A DNA stretch of 32,451 nucleotides, taken from assembly GCA_030064835.1 (NCBI GenBank), contig JASJEE010000016.1:1-32451 (forward strand), read 5' to 3'. This document shows positions 7,884 to 16,724 of this stretch, in pieces; the first letter of the stretch is position 1, and every line of letters begins with the position of its first letter. The position numbers and the translations under genes were made by a program. The stretch comes from Microcoleaceae cyanobacterium MO_207.B10. Lineage in GTDB: Bacteria > Cyanobacteriota > Cyanobacteriia > Cyanobacteriales > Microcoleaceae. The notes beneath the pieces were generated by a model, which saw only the letters and a list, made by a program, of their open reading frames with translations, was not told the DNA's origin and ran no database searches.

Positions 7884-7953
7884 CTAGTAAAGATTAATAA
7901 TAAGCATAATTGAGACCATATAACCTAGCTATTTAGACACAAGGAAAATATAA

Positions 7954-9972
7954 ATGTCTAGAACAGAATTTATTGTGAGATTTCTCCGGCGTTATCCTCT
8001 CAAAATCATCGGAAATATTATATTAGGTTTTGCTGGAGGATTATTTAATGGAGTTAACACAGCACTAATAGTACCAATTCTGCTCCAAATTTCTGGGCAA
8101 GAAGTTGAATTGAAAGGTGCTCCACCAATAATTCAATATTTACTATCTCCTTTTGACGGAGTTCCTGAAAAGTATCGCCTAATAGTGATGCTTTTGGCAG
8201 TTATATTAACTATTATTCTGAAAAATTTAACTACATATTTAAGGAGTTTAATATCTGTAGCTTTTAGTCGCAGCTTGACAAATACTATTAAATCAGAAAT
8301 GATCCAGACATTAATGGATACTGATTTAGACTTCTTCACGAAAGTCAAAGTAGGAGATTTAACAAAGCGTTTAGGTTCAGATACCGCTCAATGTACACAA
8401 ACCATTAATGCTTATATTAATTTATTAACTCAATCATTAACTGTTTTCTTATTTGTTAGCTTACTAATTTCTATTTCTTGGCAACTCACTTTAATTTCTT
8501 CTTTATTGGTACTCTTAATAGCAGGAATTAATCAGTTATTTATTCGTCGTTCCAAGAAATTTGGAGGTTTGCTGAATCGGGAACAAAAAAATTATGCAAT
8601 TAAGGTGATTGAAGTATTAACTGGTATTCGCTTAATTAAATCCGTAGGTAGTGAAAATAGAGAATATCAACAGATTAGAACATTAATGCTTTCCCTCGAA
8701 GATATAGCCCTAAAAGCACAAATGAATTCCGCATTAATAGGACCAGTTAATGAGGTGACAAGCATATTTACAGTAATCAGTATTTTATTATTGGGTAGAA
8801 CATTCTTTTCTAGTCAAGTCGCCAATGTTTCTGCAATCTTACTAACCTATCTTTTAGTTTTATTTCGTTTACTACCAATTGTCTCTGGAATTAATGGCAC
8901 CCGCAACCAAATTGCCAAAGGTTCTGCTAGTTTTGATATGGCTGTAGACTTATGGAGAAGAGATAACAAACCAATTATGAAGCCTGGTGCAATAACTTTT
9001 GAAAAAATTCGGAGGAAAATTCATTTTAAGAAGATTTCTTTCGCTTATCCAGGCAATAATAATTTGGTGATTAAAAATGTTAATTTAAGTTTACCAAGAG
9101 GTAAAACTTTAGCATTAGTGGGAGGCTCAGGAGCAGGTAAATCAACTTTTGCGGACTTACTACCAAGATTTTATGACCCCACCTCTGGTTCAATTACTAT
9201 AGATGGCACTGACTTGCGTAAGTTTGATGTTGCAAGTCTGAGAAAGAAAATGGGAATTGTCAGTCAAACTACTTTTTTGTTCAACGACACAGTAAGAAAT
9301 AATATTATCTATGCTCGTCCGGATGCCACAGAAGATGAAATGATTTCGGCTGCTCAACAAGCTAATGCTTATGACTTTATCATGGAATTGCCGAAGCAAT
9401 GGGAAACGGAAATAGGCGATCGGGGTGTGATGCTTTCGGGGGGTCAACGTCAACGGCTTGCTATTGCGAGGGCGCTGTTGCAAAATCCAGAAATATTAAT
9501 CTTAGACGAGGCCACCAGTGCCTTGGATACTGTTTCTGAACGTTTGGTCCAGGAGGCAATAGATCGCTTAAGTCGCGAGCGTACAGTTTTAGTGATTGCC
9601 CACCGTCTCTCAACAGTCCAAAATGCAGATAAAATTGCTGTTTTAGAGCGTGGAGAATTGGTCGAGGTTGGTACTCACGCCGAACTTCTGGAAAAAGAAA
9701 ATGGTTACTATCACCGTCTCTATTCTATACAGTTTGCTGATAAGGCTAAAACTGATGATTATTTTGACGAACAAATTTTGGCTAAAGCTTCTTATGAAGC
9801 TCGCGGTTTCCTGAATAAGATTATTGGTTCTCTGAGATTACTTGCTGATGAAATAATAGATACACCGGAGGAGGAAACAGAACTTACTGAAGAAGCTTTT
9901 CAGTCAGCAGTTTCTTTGTTAAGAACTTTGGAGGTATTTGAAAATAAATTGCGCTCTGGCAGTAAACTTTGA
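7954..9972 (+). CDS. ABC exporter, fused permease and ATPase (MsbA/HepA-like)
   Basis: A half-transporter of the MsbA/HepA type; homodimers export lipid-linked glycans or lipids across the inner membrane. The permease part (about residues 15-315) has six predicted membrane helices. The nucleotide-binding domain shows Walker A GGSGAGKST (390-398), Q-loop Gln438, signature LSGGQ (494-498), Walker B ILILDEA (514-520) and switch His550. AAGGA nine bases before the ATG supports the start. At 672 residues it is about 80 longer than a typical member: a charged, helical tail from about 592 to 672 follows the ATPase. Being 70 bp behind a glycosyltransferase suggests it exports that glycan. HepA, needed for heterocyst envelope polysaccharide in Anabaena, is a known precedent; orthology is not claimed. 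Confidence 0.9.
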   Translation: MSRTEFIVRFLRRYPLKIIGNIILGFAGGLFNGVNTALIVPILLQISGQEVELKGAPPIIQYLLSPFDGVPEKYRLIVMLLAVILTIILKNLTTYLRSLISVAFSRSLTNTIKSEMIQTLMDTDLDFFTKVKVGDLTKRLGSDTAQCTQTINAYINLLTQSLTVFLFVSLLISISWQLTLISSLLVLLIAGINQLFIRRSKKFGGLLNREQKNYAIKVIEVLTGIRLIKSVGSENREYQQIRTLMLSLEDIALKAQMNSALIGPVNEVTSIFTVISILLLGRTFFSSQVANVSAILLTYLLVLFRLLPIVSGINGTRNQIAKGSASFDMAVDLWRRDNKPIMKPGAITFEKIRRKIHFKKISFAYPGNNNLVIKNVNLSLPRGKTLALVGGSGAGKSTFADLLPRFYDPTSGSITIDGTDLRKFDVASLRKKMGIVSQTTFLFNDTVRNNIIYARPDATEDEMISAAQQANAYDFIMELPKQWETEIGDRGVMLSGGQRQRLAIARALLQNPEILILDEATSALDTVSERLVQEAIDRLSRERTVLVIAHRLSTVQNADKIAVLERGELVEVGTHAELLEKENGYYHRLYSIQFADKAKTDDYFDEQILAKASYEARGFLNKIIGSLRLLADEIIDTPEEETELTEEAFQSAVSLLRTLEVFENKLRSGSKL

Positions 9973-10015
9973 TTCTGAAGCCTTAAATCATATTAAGTTA
10001 TTGGGTTTATTTGGG

Positions 10016-10043
10016 TTTATACCATCAGTTTTTCGGTAAATTT
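10016..10043 (+). repeat. TATACC...TTTTTCGGTAAATTT dispersed motif
   Basis: Shares TTTATACC and TTTTTCGGTAAA with copy A at 111-139 and, inverted, with 2752-2782. It lies between two convergent genes, preceded by the short tandem TTGGGTTTAT TTGGGTTTAT. Confidence 0.5.
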
Positions 10044-10076
10044 CCTGTAAATAATTTCAGGATCAGACATCATTTT

Positions 10077-11372
10077 TTACAATTTTTCTAAGAGATTAAT
10101 ATACTGTTGAGCAGTTTCCTTCCACGTCCAATAAGAAAACCGTTTATCTATTTCTTCAGCAGACAACTTCTGCTGAGGATTTTGGATAAATTTTTCCAAA
10201 CAATTTGCTAAAGCATCAACATCACCAACAGGGAAAAAATCTACGCGATCGCTACATTTATAAAGTTCTACTTGTTCCCGAAAAACTTCTAAATCTGAGA
10301 CAATAACAGGCAAACCTCTAACTACTGCTTCTGAGAGAGCTAAACCAAATCCCTCATATTTGGAAGGCATAACTACACAGGAACATTTTTGATACCATTT
10401 CTCTACCTCTTCGTCTTCAGAATATCCCAACCCCTCGAAATATTCCTGCATTAAATTCTGATGATTCTGATATATTTCCTGGCATTGATATAAATAATCA
10501 ACATATTCTTGACTCTTAGATTGTTGAGATAAGCTCATCTTTCCCGCAATTAAGTTATCCGTTTCTTTGCCAATCAAAACTATTTTAAACTTCAGGTTTT
10601 TCTGAGCAAGTTTAATACCTGCTTTTAACAAGGTCAAGTGGTCTTTGTAAATCCCAAAAGAAGAAGGTAAATAAAATATTGGTAATTCCTCAACAGATTC
10701 ATAGGGATTTTCTGCTAAACTAAACGAATTTTGTGTAGCATTAGACTTAGTGGGATAACCAGATATAGGTACAGCTTTTATTTTGTCACTAAATCCAGAA
10801 AAAATCGAGAGAATATCCTGGCGTGTTTTTTCAGAAATAGTCAAAACAATATCTACCTTTTGTAACCATTCTAATAAGCTTAAATCGTATTGTTTGACAT
10901 AAGATTCTGGATAAGTTAGCGGTGAAAATCTCCAAAATACATCATAGGATATCATTGCTAAAGGAATATCTAGATTGGGTAGGGTTAATCTATTAGCTAA
11001 AAAGTATAAGCAATGAGTTGCTTGATAACGACTAGCAAAATATTTAATAATAAATTTGCTCTGGTATTTACGACGCAGACCCTTAAAAACTTTTTCTATT
11101 TTTTTCGCTTTAATTCTACCAGAAAAAGATGAAAACTTATTCAATAAGGAAAGTATTCGAGATTGTAAAGATTTCGGGGGTAATATAAATGATTCATATT
11201 TAATTTTTGGAGATAATGGTAGTTTTTCTTGAAAATGAGGAATGTCTTTTTTTTGCAAAATTAATATGATTTGTTCTACTGCATCGATATCTACCCATTC
11301 TTCTATTGTTCCACAAATTACTCTTTCTACTCCACCGTGCCGATAATATTCAATGGGAAGTATCAGTTTCAT
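10077..11372 (-). CDS. GT4-type (group 1) glycosyltransferase
   Basis: A GT-B glycosyltransferase presumed to act in surface-glycan assembly. The chosen ATG at 11372 has GGAG five bases upstream and gives the standard N-terminus MKLILPIEYYRHGGVERV, with the GGVERV donor/acceptor loop of the family. A longer reading from TTG at 11408 adds 12 residues without support. The C-terminal domain contains FYLPSSFGIYKDHLTLLKAG, KIVLIGKETDN and the donor-binding signature YEGFGLALSEAVVRGLPVIVSD (two glutamates seven residues apart). Length is 431 residues. It lies convergent to the ABC exporter and downstream of another minus-strand glycosyltransferase. A HIP1 site lies inside at 10245. Specific sugar and linkage cannot be read from the sequence. 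Confidence 0.85.
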   Translation of the reverse strand: MKLILPIEYYRHGGVERVICGTIEEWVDIDAVEQIILILQKKDIPHFQEKLPLSPKIKYESFILPPKSLQSRILSLLNKFSSFSGRIKAKKIEKVFKGLRRKYQSKFIIKYFASRYQATHCLYFLANRLTLPNLDIPLAMISYDVFWRFSPLTYPESYVKQYDLSLLEWLQKVDIVLTISEKTRQDILSIFSGFSDKIKAVPISGYPTKSNATQNSFSLAENPYESVEELPIFYLPSSFGIYKDHLTLLKAGIKLAQKNLKFKIVLIGKETDNLIAGKMSLSQQSKSQEYVDYLYQCQEIYQNHQNLMQEYFEGLGYSEDEEVEKWYQKCSCVVMPSKYEGFGLALSEAVVRGLPVIVSDLEVFREQVELYKCSDRVDFFPVGDVDALANCLEKFIQNPQQKLSAEEIDKRFSYWTWKETAQQYINLLEKL

Positions 11373-11697
11373 GGTTACTCCAAAATTTAATATTTTTATG
11401 AATTTCAATTAATTAGTAATTCTCTTCTTGTAGAGGCAGAACCAGAATTTATTTCCACTCAATAGTTAGTGGTATCTATATATAGAAATCCTAAATAGTT
11501 TGTTTTCCGATTGTAAGAGAAGACAGTAAAACTCAGATATTTTTAACAACTCACATTAGGATTACTATATAACCAGTAATAATTAGTAGTGACCAGATTT
11601 TATCTAGTCAGAATACTAACGTGCTATTTTGAGTAAGTAGAGTAGAATATATTCTACCCCTATACCTCTGGATTATAGACCCTAATTATCCGTAATA

Positions 11698-12801
11698 TTA
11701 ATCAATATTTTTCAACCATAATGGTGCTACATTCTCCCAAGTTTCATTTTTGACATTTTCTTGGATTTTTTCCCTGATGTTTTCTAACTCTTGGGAATTT
11801 TTTAAAAGTTCTACGATTCGATAAGCTAATGCTTCTTGAGTTTCTCTTATACTGGGGTCGCCATCAACTTTAATACAATAATCTTTTTCCTTAATAACTG
11901 CATAATTAGTAGTTACAGGAACGCACCCTACCATTGCCGACTCCCGTAAAGAAATACAGTCTATTTCTTCATAAGAACAACCATAATAATGAATAGCTGA
12001 AGTTGATTTTTCTGCCATTAATTGCTGATGACCTACACTACCATGGTCGATTACTCCAGGCTGCTCCATCAATTCAATCATTTTCTGCTTCCAAGGTATT
12101 AACTTTTGACTACTGTCACGCTTTGTCCAGCCATAATAAATATGAAGTTCCGCCTCGGAAATTTCCCTTTTAATAATCGGCCATCCCCACATCAGCATAA
12201 ATTCTAGACCTCGATAGTACCTGGAAGCATATACTAATTTATAGGGTTGTTTTTGATTTTTATTCAGTTCTAAAACTGAAGAATCTGCACCATTATTAAT
12301 AATTGCAAACTTATCATCGGGTAGTTCTGGTAATAGATTACGCTGATAATAACTTTTGACAAAAATTTTATCATACGGGGCTAAATATTTAGGGTCGAAT
12401 GTGATTATATCTTGCCACTCAAACCAAATTCTATTTGCCTTAGCTCCCGCAGGTAACATCTTAGGATGTCTCCAGATAATTAAAGTATCAAAGGTATCGT
12501 ACCAATTTATTTTTTGAAAGTTGAGATACTTTACCCCACCATAAATTCCTTCTCTATCTTCACAGTTAGTGTAAACAGTAACATCATAGCCTTGTTTGGC
12601 CCACTCTCTAGTTAAAAAGAATACAGCACTATCTGAACCACTTGCACCCTTAGTTTTAATATCAGATTCTAGTAGCAAAGAACGCTTTCCTAAATAAAAA
12701 ACAATTGACTTTTTCGGCCATGTTTGAGCAGTTAGTTTTTTAGTTAAGTTATTAGTCCAGGGAAATTTAGACTTGATTGACTGTTTTAGTGGTGTTAGCA
12801 T
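11698..12801 (-). CDS. Glycosyltransferase (GT-B-like), paralogue of the gene at 13361
   Basis: A 367-residue protein with a GT-B-like plan and probable role in surface-glycan synthesis. Recognisable segments are GSDSAVFFLTREWAKQGYDV near the N-terminus, YASRYYRGLEFMLMWGWPII in the middle, YYGWTKRDS, and SLRESAMVGCVPVTTNYAV near the C-terminus, the last being the nucleotide-sugar-binding region. ATG at 12801 is preferred over an upstream TTG (12822), because the paralogue aligns from this region and neither start has a strong ribosome site. It diverges from its paralogue at 13361, with which it shares long blocks including WPIIKREI.EAEL.IYYGW. The 325 bp to the next minus-strand gene argue against tight coupling. 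Confidence 0.75.
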   Translation of the reverse strand: MLTPLKQSIKSKFPWTNNLTKKLTAQTWPKKSIVFYLGKRSLLLESDIKTKGASGSDSAVFFLTREWAKQGYDVTVYTNCEDREGIYGGVKYLNFQKINWYDTFDTLIIWRHPKMLPAGAKANRIWFEWQDIITFDPKYLAPYDKIFVKSYYQRNLLPELPDDKFAIINNGADSSVLELNKNQKQPYKLVYASRYYRGLEFMLMWGWPIIKREISEAELHIYYGWTKRDSSQKLIPWKQKMIELMEQPGVIDHGSVGHQQLMAEKSTSAIHYYGCSYEEIDCISLRESAMVGCVPVTTNYAVIKEKDYCIKVDGDPSIRETQEALAYRIVELLKNSQELENIREKIQENVKNETWENVAPLWLKNID

Positions 12802-13360
12802 AAGATACTTAGGTATACACAATAAAATAACAAATTTATGAATATTTTCCGGTTGTTTCCGGTTTTTTTCAGCTTTAGTAGTTGCTGTATATTATATTAA
12901 TAGCACTTACAGGTACTAAAATTGAGATTACTGACTTTTTCCGATCGCTTAGGAAGTAAATCTATTCTCAAAATAGTATGTTTTTTGTACACCCGATTTT
13001 AGATTAAAATTATATCACAAATAAAGTCAAAAAGTCGCCAAGCAATTTACTAGTTCTCAAGGTTTAAATCTTAGAGATTAGGATTTGTGAAATTTCCTGG
13101 ATGGAAGACATAACTTTTTGGGCTAATTTCTGTTTTGTCGTTTTTAAGTAATTGCCTCCCTAAGTATTTGGTAAATATCACAAGCTAGTTTTATATAGAA
13201 AAGAGGTAATTTATATAGTTGATTACTGAAAAAATATATAGTTATGGGATTGCTTTTATCTAAATAAACTAAATTTTAAAATTTTCACCTCTACTGGGTA
13301 AATCTACTTTTTAATATCAATAAATCAGAAAATATCAAAATTAATTCGGAGGAATCAACC
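12802..13360. other. Spacer between divergent paralogous glycosyltransferase genes
   Basis: About 560 bases without a gene. TTTCCGG occurs twice in close tandem near 12848-12866. No dispersed repeat family was recognised. It should contain the divergent promoters of the two glycosyltransferase units. Confidence 0.5.
13348..13352 (+). promoter_or_regulatory. Shine-Dalgarno GGAGG supporting a GTG start
   Basis: GGAGG lies 8 nt upstream of the GTG at 13361 and fixes an unusual start codon for the glycosyltransferase gene. Confidence 0.75.
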
Positions 13361-14452
13361 GTGATTGTCAAAAAGCTACTCAATAGTTTGAATTCTCAAT
13401 TAATCAAATTCAAACAAAGAATAACGCCTAAAGTATGGTCAGAAAAATCTATAGTTTATTACACTGGTCACACTGATTATGAATGGTCTCCAGAAAGTTT
13501 AAAAACAGGATTAGGAGGTGCTGATGCCAGAATTGTATACCTGAGTCGAGAATGGGTAAAACTAGGTTATAAAGTTGCTGTATATAATAACTGTGGAAAC
13601 AGAGAAGGTATTTATGAGGGAGTAGAATATAATCACTATTCAAAATTTAATCCTTACGATAGTTTTGATACTCTAATTATGTGGCAATTTGCCTGGAGAA
13701 TAAAGTTTCCAACCAAAGCTAAAAGAGTCTGGCTAGATTTGGGTTCGGTACTTTTGCCAAGGGAAGTTACTTATGAAAAGTTAAAACACTACGATAAAAT
13801 TTTCTGTAAAAATAATTATCATCGTTCTCTTCTCCCAGAAATTCCCGATCATAAAATAGCAATTATCCCTAATGGAATTGACCGCGAATTTATTAATCTT
13901 AAAGATAATCCTAAAGAGCCTTATAAAATTATTTATGCCTCAAATTATATTCGAGGTTTAGAAAGAATGTTAGAATTTGGTTGGCCGATTATCAAAAGGG
14001 AAATTCCAGAAGCTCAACTAAATATTTATTACGGTTGGGGAAAAAAAGTAGACCCAGCCTGGAAAACTAAAATGTTAAAATTAATGAGTCAACCTGGAGT
14101 AATAGAACATGGTAAAGCAGGAAGAGAAGTTTTAATGCAAGAAAAATCAACTTCTGTCATTAATTATTATGGTTGTACATTTCAGGAGTTAGATTGTAAT
14201 ACAGTTCGAGAATCAGCTTTAGTCGGGTGCGTTCCGGTGACAACAAATTATGCAGGATTAAGGGATAAAATTTATTGCGTCAAAGTTGAAGGACATCCTT
14301 ATGAACAAGATATTCAAGAAGCATTAGCTGATAAAATTGTTGAGCTTTTAAAAAATCCGGAAAAACTCCAAGAAATTAGCAAAGAATTTAGTGAATTAGT
14401 TAAAGATGAAACTTGGGAAAATGTAGCTCAATTATGGTTAAAAGAAATCTAG
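13361..14452 (+). CDS. Glycosyltransferase (GT-B-like), paralogue of the gene at 11698
   Basis: A 363-residue glycosyltransferase starting with GTG behind a strong GGAGG. Conserved blocks shared with its divergent neighbour include a GGADARIVYLSREWVKLGYK segment, NREGIYEGVEY, YASNYIRGLERMLEFGWPII, YYGWGKK and TVRESALVGCVPVTTNYAG. The C-terminal block looks like a donor-binding site with a glutamate in RES and a GC-PV-T loop. It is the first gene of a three-gene plus-strand operon with a sulfotransferase (27 bp on) and another transferase-like gene (3 bp on). The inverted neighbouring paralogue suggests a local duplication with inversion, or import of two related genes. Sugar specificity is unknown. 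Confidence 0.8.
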   Translation: MIVKKLLNSLNSQLIKFKQRITPKVWSEKSIVYYTGHTDYEWSPESLKTGLGGADARIVYLSREWVKLGYKVAVYNNCGNREGIYEGVEYNHYSKFNPYDSFDTLIMWQFAWRIKFPTKAKRVWLDLGSVLLPREVTYEKLKHYDKIFCKNNYHRSLLPEIPDHKIAIIPNGIDREFINLKDNPKEPYKIIYASNYIRGLERMLEFGWPIIKREIPEAQLNIYYGWGKKVDPAWKTKMLKLMSQPGVIEHGKAGREVLMQEKSTSVINYYGCTFQELDCNTVRESALVGCVPVTTNYAGLRDKIYCVKVEGHPYEQDIQEALADKIVELLKNPEKLQEISKEFSELVKDETWENVAQLWLKEI

Positions 14453-14479
14453 ATTAAGTAGATAAAGGAGATAAATATA

Positions 14480-15391
14480 ATGGTAATGCCAAATTTTCTG
14501 TTAATTGGTGCTGCTAAATCAGGTACTTCTTCTCTTTACTATTACTTGAAACAGCATCCCCAAATTTATATGCCAGTTTCTAGAGACCAAAAAGAACCTG
14601 ATTTTTTTACCTTAGAAGGAGAAAGCATTGAAAGATTGGGACCGAATGGAAAATTTAGCATGAACAATGCAATTACAGATTTAGAAACTTATCAAACATT
14701 ATTTGCAGATGTCAAAGATGAAATTGCTATAGGAGAAGCTTCAACTTCTTATATTTATAGTGAAAAAGCACCCCAAAGAATTAAACATTATATTCCCGAT
14801 GCTAAGATAATTGCGATTCTACGAGACCCCGCCGAAAGAGCTTTTTCACACTTTCTATTTTCCTTAAGTAATGGCAGGGAACCAATTCCTGATTTTGCCA
14901 AGACATTACAAGAAGAAGAAACAAGAATTGCCAATGATTTTAGTTTTCAATGGCATCATAAACGTAGAGGTTTTTATTATACTCAATTAAAGCGTTATTA
15001 TCATATATTTGATTCCAGTCAAATCAAAGTTTATCTTTATGAAGATTTGAGAAATGATGCTGTTAGTTTAAACAAAGATATTTTTGGGTTTTTAGAAGTA
15101 GATAAAAGTTTCGATACCAACGTCAATAAACAACATAATCCCACTCGCGTTCCTAAGAATCAAACTATCAACACCCTCCTGAATCGCCCGAATCCAATTA
15201 AAGATACGATTAAGCATTTTTTACCGACTAGATTTCGCAAGGGAGTTGCTGATAATTTGAAAAAGAAAAATTTGGGAAAACCAGAATTACCTCAAAAAAT
15301 ACGGAAACAATTAATTGCAGAATACCGAGAAGATATCTTGAAACTTCAGGATTTAATTAACCGAGATTTATCAAAATGGTTAGAAGTTTAA
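14480..15391 (+). CDS. PAPS-dependent sulfotransferase (NDST-like)
   Basis: This enzyme probably moves a sulfo group from PAPS onto a glycan hydroxyl or amine. The 5'-phosphosulfate-binding loop is GAAKSGTSSL (residues 10-19) with the catalytic-type lysine K13. The 3'-phosphate-binding segment is LRDPAERAFSHF (114-125). KEPDFFTLEG (38-47) and FYYTQLKRYY are also typical of the heparan N-sulfotransferase-like family. Length, 303 residues, is normal for a soluble bacterial member. AAGGAG nine bases upstream supports the ATG at 14480, though a second ATG two codons on is possible. It sits between two glycosyltransferase genes in one operon, so sulfation of the same glycan is a fair inference; the acceptor is unknown. 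Confidence 0.88.
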   Translation: MVMPNFLLIGAAKSGTSSLYYYLKQHPQIYMPVSRDQKEPDFFTLEGESIERLGPNGKFSMNNAITDLETYQTLFADVKDEIAIGEASTSYIYSEKAPQRIKHYIPDAKIIAILRDPAERAFSHFLFSLSNGREPIPDFAKTLQEEETRIANDFSFQWHHKRRGFYYTQLKRYYHIFDSSQIKVYLYEDLRNDAVSLNKDIFGFLEVDKSFDTNVNKQHNPTRVPKNQTINTLLNRPNPIKDTIKHFLPTRFRKGVADNLKKKNLGKPELPQKIRKQLIAEYREDILKLQDLINRDLSKWLEV

Positions 15392-15394
15392 AAT

Positions 15395-16369
15395 ATGAGT
15401 GATTTACCCCCAATATATTTCTACCTTCCCAAAGCAGATTGGGTAGAGGATATGCCAGATACTCCTAATTTTCCTTGGACAAAATTTGGTATAGGAAGAT
15501 ATGCCTGGACATTACAAACTTACCTTCATCTGAAAGCCGATGATTTTCCTTGTGAGTTAGTCAAAACTATACCTACAGAAGGGATTGTTATTGCCCACCG
15601 AGATTCTTTTTCCTATAGACTAAGACCAACATCAAAAGTTTTAATGATTTGCATTAAAGCAGATAAAAATCCCCATCCCTATGCTCAGTTGCACATTGTC
15701 CAAAATCCTCAAGATGTTAAAAATTTAAGCAACAGTTATTATATGCCTCATTGGATACAACCAGGATTAGTTCCTCGTAATCCTGGAAGGGGCGATCGCT
15801 TTGAGAATATTGGTTATTTTGGAGTCAAATCTAATTTAGCACCAGAATTAAAAGCTACCTCTTGGTCGAAACAATTAGAAGAGTTAGGGCTAAATTGGGA
15901 ATTTATTCCTAGACATCGCTGGTATGACTATAGCAATATTGATGCCATTGTTGCTGTTCGTAGCTTTCAACGACAGGATTATACTCACAAACCAGCCTCG
16001 AAACTCTATAATGCTTGGCACGCTGGTGTACCTGCTATTTTAGGGAAAGAATTAGCTTTTCAGTCAGAAAGGAAAAGTGAATTGGATTATTTTGAGGTTA
16101 GTTCTGTAAATGATACTATTGCTGCGCTGAAGCGTCTTAAAGATAATCCTCAATTGTGTCAAAAAGTTAGAGAAAATGCTCAACATCGGTCACAGGAAAC
16201 TAAATCTGAAAATACTATTAAACAGTGGCGCAATTTTTTAACAAGAATAGCAACTCCTGCTTATTATAAGTGGGTTAATGCACCTGAGTGGCAAAAACAA
16301 CTCTACAAACAAAAGTGTTTTTTGAATATTAAAATTGATGGTCTAAAAAGAAAATTTGGCTTGGCATAA
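15395..16369 (+). CDS. Probable glycosyltransferase, divergent
   Basis: A 324-residue protein whose family I do not recognise with certainty. The ATG is only 3 bp after the sulfotransferase stop, so the two are almost surely co-translated. The C-terminal third has a HKPASKLYNAWHAGVPAILG segment (about 203-222) followed by YFEVSSVNDTIAALKRLKDN, which resembles the donor-binding half of GT-B glycosyltransferases (a conserved glutamate or lysine before a GVPAI loop). The N-terminal half lacks the usual glycine-rich loop and instead begins PPIYFYLPKADWVEDMPDTP. No membrane segment is evident. The context supports a role in making or modifying the sulfated glycan. A non-enzymatic or acceptor-binding role is possible. 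A HIP1 site lies at 15792. Confidence 0.6.
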   Translation: MSDLPPIYFYLPKADWVEDMPDTPNFPWTKFGIGRYAWTLQTYLHLKADDFPCELVKTIPTEGIVIAHRDSFSYRLRPTSKVLMICIKADKNPHPYAQLHIVQNPQDVKNLSNSYYMPHWIQPGLVPRNPGRGDRFENIGYFGVKSNLAPELKATSWSKQLEELGLNWEFIPRHRWYDYSNIDAIVAVRSFQRQDYTHKPASKLYNAWHAGVPAILGKELAFQSERKSELDYFEVSSVNDTIAALKRLKDNPQLCQKVRENAQHRSQETKSENTIKQWRNFLTRIATPAYYKWVNAPEWQKQLYKQKCFLNIKIDGLKRKFGLA

Positions 16370-16724
16370 AACTGAAATGTTTTGCGAGTTTTTCCGATTT
16401 TTAGAAGTTTCTATTTGTGTTTCTATAGCCAAAAAAGACAACTAGAAAATTCTACACCAGATTATTTTAGATAAAGTTATTGTCTTTCCAATTGAAATTA
16501 AAAAATATCTGATGATTTGTAAGCATTCAGCCGTCAGAAGAGTGCTTTTAGTTTTTATAAAAGCTTTATCATTCAAAATTAAATTTTACTGTAAAAGCCA
16601 GTTTTCAAGTCTATATTCCTTTAAATATCCTCCTTAAGTTTGAGGTTTTTATTGCTGATAGCTGACCGCTAATAGCTGAATGCTTATGATGATTTAGCCT
16701 AGCTAACATCTAGAAAAAGTTGTA
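16370..16724. other. Spacer between convergent genes with inverted TAAGCATTCAGC repeats
   Basis: No gene is seen. Two inverted copies of a 12-bp motif frame the middle (16520-16531 and 16675-16686), and the right copy lies within a degenerate heptamer array (16654-16684). No clear terminator hairpin with a T-run is seen. Confidence 0.6.
16520..16686. repeat. Inverted pair of TAAGCATTCAGC with degenerate GCTGATA heptamers
   Basis: TAAGCATTCAGC (16520-16531) and its exact reverse complement (16675-16686) flank 143 bp. From 16654 the units GCTGATA, GCTGACC, GCTAATA and GCTGAAT repeat with a 7-bp period. Similar TAAGCATT starts occur at 339 and 32347. Confidence 0.6.
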
